Below, one piece after another: positions 7,380-15,840 of a stretch of DNA of 49,505 nucleotides (its first letter is position 1; every line of letters starts with the position of its first letter). Made by a program: the position numbers and the translations under genes. Below the pieces are notes generated by a model. That model had not been told where the DNA came from. It saw nothing but the letters and a program-made list of their open reading frames with translations, and ran no database searches. Source of the stretch: Acidilobaceae archaeon. Lineage in GTDB: Archaea; Thermoproteota; Thermoprotei_A; Sulfolobales; Acidilobaceae. The DNA lies in contig JALWEI010000008.1 of assembly GCA_027014125.1 (NCBI GenBank), positions 1 to 49,505 on the forward strand, in the 5' to 3' direction.

Positions 7380-7744
7380 GTTAGCCACCTTTTAGCTCTC
7401 ATGTTGATATTGATAACGTTGATGAACTTCTTGACTATCCTATTCTCTATCTCATCGGCCTCCCCTGGCGAGAACAATTTATAGAGTGCTTTGTAGAATT
7501 CCTCTCCATGGTTTAGTGTTGAGAGCTTAATGTGCATCAACTCGCGAACTAGAATATAGTATAACTCGTCTTCACTGAACAACTCTAATAAGTTCTTGTT
7601 TAGCCTTATGGTTTTATTTTTGAGTGATATCGATGCAACTTTGTATTTCATAGGATAAAGGATTAGCTTAACATTATCTTCTACTCCAACGGCTTGCTTA
7701 GCGCGCTCTAGAAGCGTTTTTATCCGTTCCCTATCTTCCCTCAT
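7376..7744 (-). CDS. YgjP/M48-like metallopeptidase-fold protein with altered active site
   Basis: A 122-residue protein resembling the C-terminal half of YgjP/SprT-type zinc peptidases (DUF45), a family often found beside hsdR genes. The zinc motif HExxH reads VRELMHIK (Arg67 in place of the first His, then Glu68 and His71), followed by NHGEEFYKALY (His79), which corresponds to the NHSxxFW segment of YgjP. The Arg substitution suggests loss of normal zinc chemistry. It overlaps the hsdR end by 14 bp and its stop overlaps the next small ORF by ATGA, so it is clearly part of the restriction operon. The role in restriction is unknown. Confidence 0.7.
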   Translation of the reverse strand: MREDRERIKTLLERAKQAVGVEDNVKLILYPMKYKVASISLKNKTIRLNKNLLELFSEDELYYILVRELMHIKLSTLNHGEEFYKALYKLFSPGEADEIENRIVKKFINVININMRAKRWLT

Positions 7745-10700
7745 TACTCATCGCCCTCTCTAGCTCCTCGGTTATGAATTCATCTACTAGCCTGTCTGCG
7801 AGTTTTGCTAGCTCGCTTTCGCTTAGCTTCCCTCCTAGTTCTAGGAATAGGTCTTTTAGTAGGGCTTTTGAGAGGCGCTGCCTGTCACTAGGCTTTATTG
7901 TTGAGGTTATCTTCTTCCTGAGGAGGCGCTTTATCTCCTTTTTCGTATTCCTCAGCTTTAGGCTTACTGGGGATTCCTGGAGGACTTCGCTCCTGATGTA
8001 AGTATTGATTGCCTCTCCTATCTTCTCTTCTATGGGTTTCCCTCTAATCCTCTCCTCGTAGCTCCTCCTCTCCTCCTCTAGAGCCTTTAGTTGTGCTAGG
8101 AACGTTCTCAGGTCTATTTTCCTGGTTATCCATTCCCTGAGGAGTCTCTCGAGTCTCCTCATTATCTCCCTGTATATTGGGTCGTGGGGGTTCCTCGCTA
8201 GTATCCCGCGGAGGTAGAAGTAGTAGTCTGCGATCACCCTTCTCAGCTCTATTGTCGGCGTCTTCGATTTTAGGAGTTGGTCGAGTGTTTCATCGCTTAT
8301 TTCTGTCTCTGCTATCTTCTCGAATTCGTCTATGACTGTCCTGGAGTGTATGAACTTTATCAGCTCTCTCCAGAACTCCTTCCCGAGCCTTGTCGCTCTT
8401 CTCCTCATCTTCTTGAGTATGCTCCCATAGACGAAGGTTAGTACCTCGATGTCGTCTACGTAGAAGAGTTTCTTTGGGTGGCCTCCGAGAGCCTTGTATA
8501 GTTTTATTGTTCTACGCATATCATTCAACAGCCTCTTAGCCCTCGCCACGTCATCGTTAGCTTCCTTGGAGGAGGCGTAGAGGGCTATTACTCCTATCTT
8601 AGCTTCGAACTCTCTTCTATCGAAGGTTTTTGTTCTAAGCTCCTTTTTCAGGGTGTTTAGGTCTATTGAGGCGTCTTGGCCTCCCAGTACTAGTCTGGAG
8701 AGTCTGTCCTTGACGCTGTTGTAGAGGTGTATGAACTCCTCCACTTTCTCGTCTATGTTCTCCATTAGGTTCTCTTCGAAGTCCTTGCGTATCTCCTCGT
8801 CTGCTAGCATATTGTAGAGTGCTAGCGTCTTGGAGAGGTGCTCGAGGAGTCCAACGGAGTCTATTATGAGGCCGAACTCCTTATCGGGGTAGGGCCTGTT
8901 GACTCTCGCTATTGCTTGTAGGAGGCGGTGCTCGTAGAGTGGCTTATCGAGATACATTACCTTGAGTATGGGGGCGTCGAACCCGGTTATGAGCATGTCA
9001 GTGACGACGAGTACTCGGGGGTTCTCCTCTTCGAGGAACCTCCTCTGGATTTCCTTGTTAATCTCGTTCATGTCGCTGGTTCCAAACCTCTTCTGGAGCT
9101 CCTCCCTATAGGATACTATCTCCCTATCCCTATCGTTGTAGTTGTAGGTCATTACGACCTCTACCCAATCCCGTGCCTGTTCGCCGTACTTCTCAACTAG
9201 GTACTTCTCCAGGCTACGCTTGAACCGTACACAGGCTAGACGATTCACAGCTACTACCATAGCCTTGAATTTGAAGCCCTCAGTATCCTCTTCTAGCCTG
9301 TCAGCGATGTACTTGGCTAGTCTGTCGATGCGCTCCTCGTTCATCAAGAATACTCGGACCTTGTTGATGTACTTCCCGACCTTCCTGTATAGTGTGGGGT
9401 CTAGGTGGTCTAGGATGTCGAGGCCTGCCTCGCGGCTCTTCATGTACTCCTCTATGAAGCCCCGTATCTCGTCCTCGGAGAGCTTTATCCGCACCCCCTC
9501 GCGGGAGACCTCGCCCTCACTAACAGCCTGGTACGCGAGTGGGAGGGTGAAGCCATCCCGAATAGAGTCCCTTATGAAGTAGACGTCGAGGTAGTACTCG
9601 CCCCTCTCGGGGTAGCCGAACTCTATGAAGGTGTTCCTCTCATACTTGAATACGGGAGTACCCGTGAAGCCGAAGGCCAAGGCGTTAGGGAACACGGTCT
9701 TCCTCATAGCGGCCAGTATACCGTACTGGGTACGATGAGCCTCATCTATCAGCAGCAAGATATTCCTACCCCCTACCTGACCTAGCCTGACCAGGTACTC
9801 GTCCCGAGCCTTACCCCGAAGCCTGGCTAGCTCCCTTGCATGCCTCTCATGCTCCTCCGGCTTCTCCCGGCGAAGCCACTCCAGGTATTCCTCGCCCAGC
9901 TTCATGAGCAGGTCTAGGAGGCCCCCACGGAGCTCCTCCACCTCCCTCTCAAGCTCCTCCCTGCTCTCGGGGGCTCTGGGGCCCCGCTGAAACTTCTGAA
10001 TCGTGGTAAGGTATACCCCATAGGCTATGGTTCCGCCGAGATACTCGCTCTCCCTAATCACCCTTATCCTACGGTGCAACTCCCTGATGCTATCTATCTT
10101 CTGGAAGAGCTTGGTGAACCTAGGCTCCTCAATGTTCTTGAAGACCTTCTCATGCTGCTCCTCGAGGTCGCTCCGGTCCACTATAAAGAACACTATGGGC
10201 CTCCTATCCCAGTACCTGTCGAGGAAGTAGTTGGCTATGAAGAACATTGTATACGTCTTACCGCTCCCCAGCCAGTGCCATATCAGTCCGCGGTTGAGCC
10301 TCCCGCCAGCCATGTACTCGTCTATGCGCCTCATAGTCTTCTTAGCTGCGTAGTACTGGTTGTATCTAGCGATAATCTTGCCTAGCCCGCCGCCACGCTC
10401 CCTACGGTAGAAGACGAAATAACGGATGTACTCGAGTAGCCGGCCAGGCTCCAGGATATAGGTTACATCCTCGTACTCCCTGAGCCTACCTTCCTTGTCC
10501 CTCTCCTTCACAACCCACCTAAAAGCGGGTACATCCCTCTCCTCACGGCTCCAGTTAGGCCGTGTCGGAGTAACCCTCTCCTCATCACCCACAGCAACCC
10601 CAAACTGCACAAACCGGAACAGCTCCGGGCTGAACATCTCATACCTGCGAATCTGCCCCAGAGCCTCCTGGTAAGAGTAGGGCTCAACTAGCCGCTTAAC

Positions 10701-11150
10701 CTCAACGATGACAACGGGTAGACCATTGATATAGAGAACTACATCGGGCTCAATATTACCGGGGGACCCCAGGAACCGGAGCCTAATAAGGTAGAAGAAC
10801 AGGTTGTTCCTCGGCTTATCATAGTCTATCAGCTTAACCGTGACCTTACGCTGCCTCCTCCGAAGGTAAACCTCCACCCCATACTTGAGATACTGGAGAA
10901 CCCGGACCTCATTATCGCCACGAAGCCGGTCAAAAACCTCCCGGAGAGCCTCCTCTTCCTCCTCACTAGTAAGCCCAGCGAAAAATCTCCGGTTAATCCT
11001 CCTAACAGCATCCTTTAGAACATCCTCAAAGAAGAAGGGGACAAGCTCTCTCTCCCCAACACCCACAATACTGGAGCCATCACGCCAACCCTTACTCTCC
11101 AATCTACCCAGGAAAGTCTTAACATCAACTTCCTCAACACGAACACTCAA
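7731..11150 (-). CDS. hsdR: Type I restriction enzyme, R subunit
   Basis: A 1139-residue motor and nuclease subunit. An N-terminal PD-(D/E)xK nuclease is visible: [19 protein letters not shown] with Asp136, Glu150 and Lys152. The helicase part has Walker A LGSGKT (294-299), DEAH (469-472), FGFTGTP (motif III) and the late motif [12 protein letters not shown]. The C-terminal third is helical and charged, as expected for binding the methylase core. The family's usual length is about 1000-1150 residues, so it is full length. It starts at TTG overlapping the hsdS stop (TTGA). With HsdM2-HsdS it would translocate DNA and cut unmethylated foreign DNA. Confidence 0.95.
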   Translation of the reverse strand: MSVRVEEVDVKTFLGRLESKGWRDGSSIVGVGERELVPFFFEDVLKDAVRRINRRFFAGLTSEEEEEALREVFDRLRGDNEVRVLQYLKYGVEVYLRRRQRKVTVKLIDYDKPRNNLFFYLIRLRFLGSPGNIEPDVVLYINGLPVVIVEVKRLVEPYSYQEALGQIRRYEMFSPELFRFVQFGVAVGDEERVTPTRPNWSREERDVPAFRWVVKERDKEGRLREYEDVTYILEPGRLLEYIRYFVFYRRERGGGLGKIIARYNQYYAAKKTMRRIDEYMAGGRLNRGLIWHWLGSGKTYTMFFIANYFLDRYWDRRPIVFFIVDRSDLEEQHEKVFKNIEEPRFTKLFQKIDSIRELHRRIRVIRESEYLGGTIAYGVYLTTIQKFQRGPRAPESREELEREVEELRGGLLDLLMKLGEEYLEWLRREKPEEHERHARELARLRGKARDEYLVRLGQVGGRNILLLIDEAHRTQYGILAAMRKTVFPNALAFGFTGTPVFKYERNTFIEFGYPERGEYYLDVYFIRDSIRDGFTLPLAYQAVSEGEVSREGVRIKLSEDEIRGFIEEYMKSREAGLDILDHLDPTLYRKVGKYINKVRVFLMNEERIDRLAKYIADRLEEDTEGFKFKAMVVAVNRLACVRFKRSLEKYLVEKYGEQARDWVEVVMTYNYNDRDREIVSYREELQKRFGTSDMNEINKEIQRRFLEEENPRVLVVTDMLITGFDAPILKVMYLDKPLYEHRLLQAIARVNRPYPDKEFGLIIDSVGLLEHLSKTLALYNMLADEEIRKDFEENLMENIDEKVEEFIHLYNSVKDRLSRLVLGGQDASIDLNTLKKELRTKTFDRREFEAKIGVIALYASSKEANDDVARAKRLLNDMRRTIKLYKALGGHPKKLFYVDDIEVLTFVYGSILKKMRRRATRLGKEFWRELIKFIHSRTVIDEFEKIAETEISDETLDQLLKSKTPTIELRRVIADYYFYLRGILARNPHDPIYREIMRRLERLLREWITRKIDLRTFLAQLKALEEERRSYEERIRGKPIEEKIGEAINTYIRSEVLQESPVSLKLRNTKKEIKRLLRKKITSTIKPSDRQRLSKALLKDLFLELGGKLSESELAKLADRLVDEFITEELERAMSNEGR

Positions 11151-12607
11151 GAACTAGCACCCCCGCCAGGACCTAGCAAGTTCTCCTCGCTATCAGGCCT
11201 CTCTACACAAACCCTGACCCTGCCCGTCAGGAGAAGCTCCATCAGGCCACGTTTCAAACGCTCAAGCTTCTCCTTACGCTTCTCTTCGACCTCAAGCCAT
11301 CCCTCGAGAGACATTATAGTGCTGGCAATTTTTTGTTGCTCTTCATAAGGCGGGTAGGGAATTAGTGTCTCTTCTAGTGCTTTCTTCGATAATTCTTTAA
11401 AAGTGCTCCCACCACTCTTGGCTTCAAGTATAGGTCTTATTAGCGTAAAGTAGTATGCGTAGAACTCTGGAACGACATTCGAACTTTTCTTTAGAATTAA
11501 ACCTTTACAACCTTGATTAAAAGTAGCAGGCTCCTCGAGGACTGCCACATAGCCTACAGGGGCTCTTGTAGAGAGTATTATGCTTCCTCTCGGCATTAGG
11601 GCTAGATGATAGTCTTTCAATGCCTTCTCAGTTATTTTTCGTTCGCTTCTGCGAATTATTATTTTTCCGTTTAATTTACTGAGGTCTTGAGGTGTAATCC
11701 AGTTAATTGTTCCATTATCCCAGTAGTCTCTGACCTTAGTAGATGGGGTTGTACCAGTAACTACGTTAAATAGCTCCTTCACTTCGACAACCTGCCATTC
11801 TTTTGGTATTTTCCCTATTGGTGTTTGCTTGTATTCCCTGTGTCCTATGCCTTTGGTTAGTAGTTCCTGCATTAGGCCCCGCTTAAGCCTCTCCAGCCTC
11901 CCGATAAGCCTCTCAGTAGTCTCGATAGCCTCATCAACGCTGGAGAGAACCTCGGCAATACTCCACTGCTCCTCCAAAGGAGGGATGATAATATTCATAT
12001 TCTTAGCCAAATTATGGTTTAAGTGTAGAACATTAGTTCCTTGGGCAAAGCTTTTCATAATTTTCCTAATATAAGTCCAACTAAGAAGATAGAAAAAGAA
12101 CTTCATATTGACGTTTCCCTTCGGTATTAACTTTGTTAAATCCATAGAATAAACGAGGTGCTCTCCTTGTTTAACAAAAGCTTCATCTATATAAAGTGGA
12201 GCCCCTATTATGAATCCTTTACTCATGTCAGTATTAGCAATTAACAAGTCTCCCTTCTTTAACAAGAAACGATTATCTATCTTTAATTCTTCTTTAAGAT
12301 ATACAGGTTTTGCGTCTTTTTTCCTTCCTCCCTCCTTCTCCATGTCATTTAATGTGATAAACCTAATTGATGTTCGTGCTTCACTAATATCTTTCTTTCT
12401 ATAAGAAAATCCTCTTTGAAAATCAAATAGTTCTTTAAGTTTAACTACTTGCCATTCTTTTGGTATTTTTCCTATCAGTGTTTCTTGGAATTGTGTCTCC
12501 TTGTAGAATCCTGTTATCCGGTATTTTGGCTTAGTTGCGTGTTGTTTTATGGTTATGATTGTATAGGTTGCTTGTTTTAGGTATTCATCTAGTGTCCTGT
12601 GTGGCAT
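11147..12607 (-). CDS. hsdS: Type I restriction enzyme, specificity (S) subunit
   Basis: A 486-residue protein with the two-fold layout of HsdS: two target recognition domains, each opened by nearly the same segment ([20 protein letters not shown] and [20 protein letters not shown]), separated and followed by conserved helical spacers ([17 protein letters not shown] and [17 protein letters not shown]). Each TRD reads one half of a bipartite DNA target. It starts at ATG inside the 3' end of hsdM (23-bp overlap). The middle of the gene is AT-richer than hsdM and hsdR, as often seen in exchangeable TRDs. The target sequence cannot be predicted from reading alone. Confidence 0.95.
   Translation of the reverse strand: MPHRTLDEYLKQATYTIITIKQHATKPKYRITGFYKETQFQETLIGKIPKEWQVVKLKELFDFQRGFSYRKKDISEARTSIRFITLNDMEKEGGRKKDAKPVYLKEELKIDNRFLLKKGDLLIANTDMSKGFIIGAPLYIDEAFVKQGEHLVYSMDLTKLIPKGNVNMKFFFYLLSWTYIRKIMKSFAQGTNVLHLNHNLAKNMNIIIPPLEEQWSIAEVLSSVDEAIETTERLIGRLERLKRGLMQELLTKGIGHREYKQTPIGKIPKEWQVVEVKELFNVVTGTTPSTKVRDYWDNGTINWITPQDLSKLNGKIIIRRSERKITEKALKDYHLALMPRGSIILSTRAPVGYVAVLEEPATFNQGCKGLILKKSSNVVPEFYAYYFTLIRPILEAKSGGSTFKELSKKALEETLIPYPPYEEQQKIASTIMSLEGWLEVEEKRKEKLERLKRGLMELLLTGRVRVCVERPDSEENLLGPGGGASS
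11793..11818. repeat. Direct repeat in hsdS, copy 1 (second TRD)
   Basis: A 26-bp stretch beginning TGCCATTCTTTTGGTATTTT recurs at 12450-12475 with a single mismatch. It encodes the conserved IPKEWQV entry of each TRD. Such repeats allow recombination that swaps or deletes recognition domains. Confidence 0.85.
12450..12475. repeat. Direct repeat in hsdS, copy 2 (first TRD)
   Basis: Partner of the repeat at 11793-11818, same orientation, one mismatch over 26 bp, spaced about 657 bp apart within the gene. Confidence 0.85.
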
Positions 12608-14399
12608 ATCTGTGTCGCCCCCGCTTGTTTGCTTGGATTACTTGTTGGATGTATTGTAGTGCCTTGGCCCTGGCCTCCATAGCTTGCTTCTCTATTTCTA
12701 GGAGTTCTTGTAGTTCTTTCTCCAGGTCTATTTCTTCAGCCTCTAGGGGTGGGGTTACATAGAGGGTTACGTTTAGGTTGTAGTCGTTCTCTCTGACTTC
12801 CCGGAGGGTTGCTATGTGGCTTAGACCAGGCTCCTCCCTGAACCCTCTGTAGATTTCGACTATTTTCTGGACGTGTTGTTCTCCTAGCCTGTTGAGCCTC
12901 CTCACCTCTGGGTGTTTCTCGTAGAGCTGGCTTGCGTTTATGAAGAGTATCTTGTCCCGGCGCTCTGGCGGTTTCTTCTTGTTGAATATTATGATTACTC
13001 CTGGGGCCTGTGTGTTGTAGAATAGCTTCTCTGGTAGGAGTATAACTGCTTCTATTAGGTCTTCTTCTACTATCTTCTTCCTTATGTTCTTCTCCTTTCC
13101 TCCCCTGAAGAGGGCTCCGTTGTCTATCACTACTCCTGTCTTCCGTGTGGCGTAGTGGGTGAGGAGTTGTATCCAGGCCCAGTCTGCTTGGCTGTTGGGT
13201 GGGTATCCGTAGCGGTATATCCTGCGTAGCCTGGGGTCTTTGGAGAGTGTTTCCTCGCCGTAGCCGTCCTGGTTCCAGGGTGGGTTTGAGAGGGTGTAGA
13301 CCGGCCTATTGTCTATCTTTGGGAATTTGGGGTTTACTAGGCTGTCTCCAACGTATATCTCAGCCTCGATGCTTGCCTCAGTGTTGCCTATCATGTTGTT
13401 TAGTATTAGGTTCAGCTTCGCCAGTGTCGCCGTTGTCTCGTTTCTCTCTTGGCCATAGAATTCCATGTCTACATCGGATAGTTCTCCGCCTTCCTCGATG
13501 ACCTTGTTTACTATGTACTTGTAGGCTTCTATCAGCATCGCGCCGGAGCCTGCTGCGGGGTCTATGACCACTGCTCCATTCTCTACATCGAGTAGCCTGA
13601 CTAGGAGCCTGATTACCTCTCGGGGGGTGTAGATTTCTCCCTCCTTCACCTTCTGTGAGGCGAAGTAGGATAGTATCCACTGGTAGGCATCCCCTAGCAC
13701 GTCATAGTCTACCTTGGAGAAGTCGAGTTCGTTGAAGATCCTAACTATACCCTCTAGGATGTGGAGGTTATCCTCGTTTATGAAACCAGTAAGGCCTAGC
13801 ATCTCCACGAGCTTAGATAGCTCGCCTATCTCCGGGTTCAGGCGGCCAATCTTTATCAGGGCGTTAGCCATCTCCTTGATTGTATCTCTTTGCCTAGTGA
13901 CCTCGTGCCATGTTAGCAGCTTCTGCTCGTCCTCGTCATACAAGACCATGTACTCCCTATTGGCAAGCATGTAGGCTTGGGTCACCGTGGCACCTTCAGC
14001 TAGGTTCCTCTTGACACGGTCCATCCACTTATCGCTAACAACCTTGTAGAATAGGAAGACGAGCAGAACCTTGTAGTCGACACCGCCACGGATTAGGTCA
14101 GCTGCCGCCTTGAGCGTCCTGAAGAGTCTATCTCGGGTTACCTCCCTCTCCTTAGGGTATACGAGCTGGTATAGGCTAATCCTCCTGTCCCGTGGGTCAC
14201 GAGTGACCTGTGCTAGCCCGTTCTTCACTAGGATAGACATTAGCTCCTTCACGCTACCCGCCTCTATACCCGCCTTCCGGAGAACCTCCTCAGCCTCAGA
14301 GAGCGTGAAGGGCCTCGAGCCAAAGTTTCTCTCCAGAACCAGGTAGCGCTTCTTGACCCAGTTCTCTAAGTCCGCTAGCTTATCCCAGGGCAAGCTCAA
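12585..14399 (-). CDS. hsdM: Type I restriction-modification, methyltransferase (M) subunit
   Basis: A 604-residue N6-adenine methylase subunit. Residues 1-90 form a winged-helix-like region ([13 protein letters not shown]-type helices) not found in short HsdM proteins. The HsdM helical N domain follows at about 90-240. The SAM-binding motif I is [10 protein letters not shown] (280-289) and the catalytic motif IV is NPPW (372-375), followed by the family's C-terminal helices. The chosen start is TTG with GGTG 8 nt upstream and an in-frame stop just before it. It is first in the leftward operon hsdM-hsdS-hsdR and lies directly behind an inverted-repeat operator. It modifies host DNA so that HsdR ignores it. 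Confidence 0.95.
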   Translation of the reverse strand: MSLPWDKLADLENWVKKRYLVLERNFGSRPFTLSEAEEVLRKAGIEAGSVKELMSILVKNGLAQVTRDPRDRRISLYQLVYPKEREVTRDRLFRTLKAAADLIRGGVDYKVLLVFLFYKVVSDKWMDRVKRNLAEGATVTQAYMLANREYMVLYDEDEQKLLTWHEVTRQRDTIKEMANALIKIGRLNPEIGELSKLVEMLGLTGFINEDNLHILEGIVRIFNELDFSKVDYDVLGDAYQWILSYFASQKVKEGEIYTPREVIRLLVRLLDVENGAVVIDPAAGSGAMLIEAYKYIVNKVIEEGGELSDVDMEFYGQERNETTATLAKLNLILNNMIGNTEASIEAEIYVGDSLVNPKFPKIDNRPVYTLSNPPWNQDGYGEETLSKDPRLRRIYRYGYPPNSQADWAWIQLLTHYATRKTGVVIDNGALFRGGKEKNIRKKIVEEDLIEAVILLPEKLFYNTQAPGVIIIFNKKKPPERRDKILFINASQLYEKHPEVRRLNRLGEQHVQKIVEIYRGFREEPGLSHIATLREVRENDYNLNVTLYVTPPLEAEEIDLEKELQELLEIEKQAMEARAKALQYIQQVIQANKRGRHRYATQDTR

Positions 14400-14418
14400 G
14401 CGTACGCACCATCAAATC

Positions 14419-14444
14419 GGTAGACTCTAATAGAGTAGTCTACC
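14419..14444. promoter_or_regulatory. Inverted repeat over the hsd promoter, probable operator
   Basis: Perfect 8-bp arms GGTAGACT and AGTCTACC are separated by 10 bp that themselves include an ACTCT/AGAGT pairing. On the hsdM-coding strand an A/T-rich TATA-like element (TATTTATG, about 14450-14457) lies just upstream, so the repeat should overlap the transcription start about 20 nt before the hsdM TTG. Position and symmetry suggest a repressor site that times methylase or nuclease expression. The regulator is unknown. The winged-helix N terminus of HsdM is one speculative candidate. Confidence 0.6.
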
Positions 14445-14653
14445 AATTTAGCATAAATAGCTTATGAGGCGTTAGAAGAGGCCAGCCGGCCTGTGGCGGT
14501 ATGTCTCCCCCTCCTCGGGTCGACGTGTCTCATCGGTAGTGCTGTGTAGACTTCTAATTTTTAGTAACCTAGTAGTATACAGGCTCCTCTTAAAGCACTA
14601 CTCCGCTGAGGGCGGAACTAGGGCTAATTAGCATCAGGGAGGGATAGTAAGGA

Positions 14654-14863
14654 ATGGATTGTGGTGGTTTGTGTACGGTTAAGGCTAGGGTTAGGGTCTA
14701 CCGGAGCATGGAGGAGCTTCCCGAGGTAGTGGAGCCTGGCAGGTACGTTATCGGGGGCGTAGAGGTGGTGGTCAACGAGCCTGTTGGGAGGGAGGAGCTA
14801 GCCTACCAGCTCCGCAAGAACAGGGAACTCATAGAGAGGTATGGTAGCAAGGGTTGGGTTTAG
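14654..14863 (+). CDS. Small protein, possible antitoxin
   Basis: A 69-residue protein starting at ATG with GGGAGG about 10 nt upstream. The N-terminal half reads as short beta strands (KARVRVYRSMEELP, GRYVIGGVEVVVNEP) and the C-terminal third as a charged helix (LAYQLRKNRELIERYG). That layout resembles RelB-like or other small antitoxins, and a RelE-type toxin pseudogene lies convergently 6 bp downstream, on the opposite strand. I do not recognise a named family, and the opposite orientation is unusual for a toxin-antitoxin pair. Confidence 0.6.
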   Translation: MDCGGLCTVKARVRVYRSMEELPEVVEPGRYVIGGVEVVVNEPVGREELAYQLRKNRELIERYGSKGWV

Positions 14864-14869
14864 AGAGGG

Positions 14870-15106
14870 CTACTTCTTCCTCCTCTTCATCTTCTTATAG
14901 GTTTCCTCGTCTCTAGGTAGAGCCAGGAGGAATACTACGATACACTCCTCCACGTTAACCAGGAATACGAGGCGGTAGGGCTTGCCTCGTATCTTTGCCG
15001 GGTTGACTTAAATCCGCCACTCCTGCTTGTCAGTCATGACTACTGCTTCTGGTGTTTACATCGCTCCATGATACTGGAACAGGCGAGAGGATATATGCTT
15101 GTCCAT
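14870..15106 (-). pseudogene. RelE-type toxin pseudogene with two in-frame stops
   Basis: One continuous frame of 79 codons from ATG to TAG contains two internal TAA codons. It reads MDKHISSRLFQYHGAM, stop, TPEAVVMTDKQEWRI, stop, then VNPAKIRGKPYRLVFLV, NVEECIVVFLLALPRD and a basic tail ETYKKMKRRKK. The last part is the RelE/ParE core (Arg-rich strand, VVFLLALPRD strand, basic C terminus). Because the frame stays open in sense across both stops, the two TAA codons look like point nonsense mutations (for example CAA to TAA). I infer an inactive toxin whose loss made the antitoxin-like neighbour dispensable. Confidence 0.72.
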
Positions 15107-15134
15107 TGTTATTATGACGGTTAGGAGGTGTTTG

Positions 15135-15228
15135 TGGAGCCGCCGGCGGGATTCGAACCCGCGACCACCGGCTTACAAGGCCGGCGCTTTAGGCCCCACG
15201 CAGGGTCTGCCTGCTGAGCTACGGCGGC
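15135..15228 (-). tRNA. tRNA-Thr (anticodon TGT) with an 18-nt D-arm intron
   Basis: Acceptor GCCGCCG pairs with CGGCGGC, the anticodon arm is CCGGC CTTGTAA GCCGG (anticodon TGT), the T arm is GCGGG TTCGAAT CCCGC, the discriminator is T, and CCA is encoded (15135-15137). The D stem GCTC should pair with GAGC, but genomic sequence has GA, then 18 extra bases (15188-15205), then GC. Removing the 18 bases restores a perfect D arm and a 73-nt tRNA. This is a non-canonical archaeal intron at tRNA position 23/24 (exact boundary ambiguous by one A). It also forms the right flank of the defence island. Confidence 0.93.
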
Positions 15229-15302
15229 TTCCGCTTCTTGTCCTGTCTCTGCGTTGGGTTTTTTAGGGTTATGGGGGTCTGTGGGGCTTCTGGGTGTGTG
15301 GC

Positions 15303-15761
15303 TTGAACAAGAGGAGGGATAAGGGGCAGAGTCACTCTACGAGGCCTGCTCGGCCCACTCCGCCGGGGTGGATCGTGTATAGCCCGGAGGAGATTGAGCT
15401 TGTTGTGGAGGAGCTGGCTAGGAAGGGCTACGGGCCAAGCATGATCGGGGTCATACTGAGGGACCAGTTCGGCATACCCCTGGTTAAGCCGATACTGGGG
15501 AAGAAGGTTACCGATATACTCGAGGAGAAGGGGCTGGCCTACGAGATACCCGAGGACCTTCTAGCCCTGATCAGGAAGGCCGTCAACCTTAGGAGGCACC
15601 TGGAGGAGCACCCGAAGGATCTGCACGCCAAGAAGGGACTACTGGACCTGGAGAGTAGGATAAGGAGGCTCGTGAAGTACTATAAGAGGGTCGGGAAGCT
15701 GCCCAAGGACTGGAGGTATAGCCCGGAAAGGGCGAAGCTCATCGTCGCGGAGACCGGCTAG
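15303..15761 (+). CDS. rps15: 30S ribosomal protein uS15 (archaeal S15)
   Basis: An archaeal-type uS15 of 152 residues. The N terminus [17 protein letters not shown], then the [24 protein letters not shown] helix and [17 protein letters not shown], are standard for archaeal and eukaryotic S15. The bacterial-like core ([34 protein letters not shown]) follows. I place the start at TTG 15303 because GGTG (15293-15296) then sits 6 nt upstream and the protein begins like its homologues. An in-frame GTG at 15294 would add three residues. It binds 16S rRNA in the small subunit. Confidence 0.95.
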   Translation: MNKRRDKGQSHSTRPARPTPPGWIVYSPEEIELVVEELARKGYGPSMIGVILRDQFGIPLVKPILGKKVTDILEEKGLAYEIPEDLLALIRKAVNLRRHLEEHPKDLHAKKGLLDLESRIRRLVKYYKRVGKLPKDWRYSPERAKLIVAETG

Positions 15762-15840
15762 CCGGTCTATACCTCCCCCAGGATATACTTAATTCCTCCC
15801 TGACCGGTATCCTAGCAGTGGAGCCTACCGGGTGGGTGTA

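Noticed and set aside
1821-15228. Insertion sequence or integrase gene in the island
   Set aside because: I looked for transposase DDE, serine or tyrosine recombinase signatures in the readable proteins and found none.
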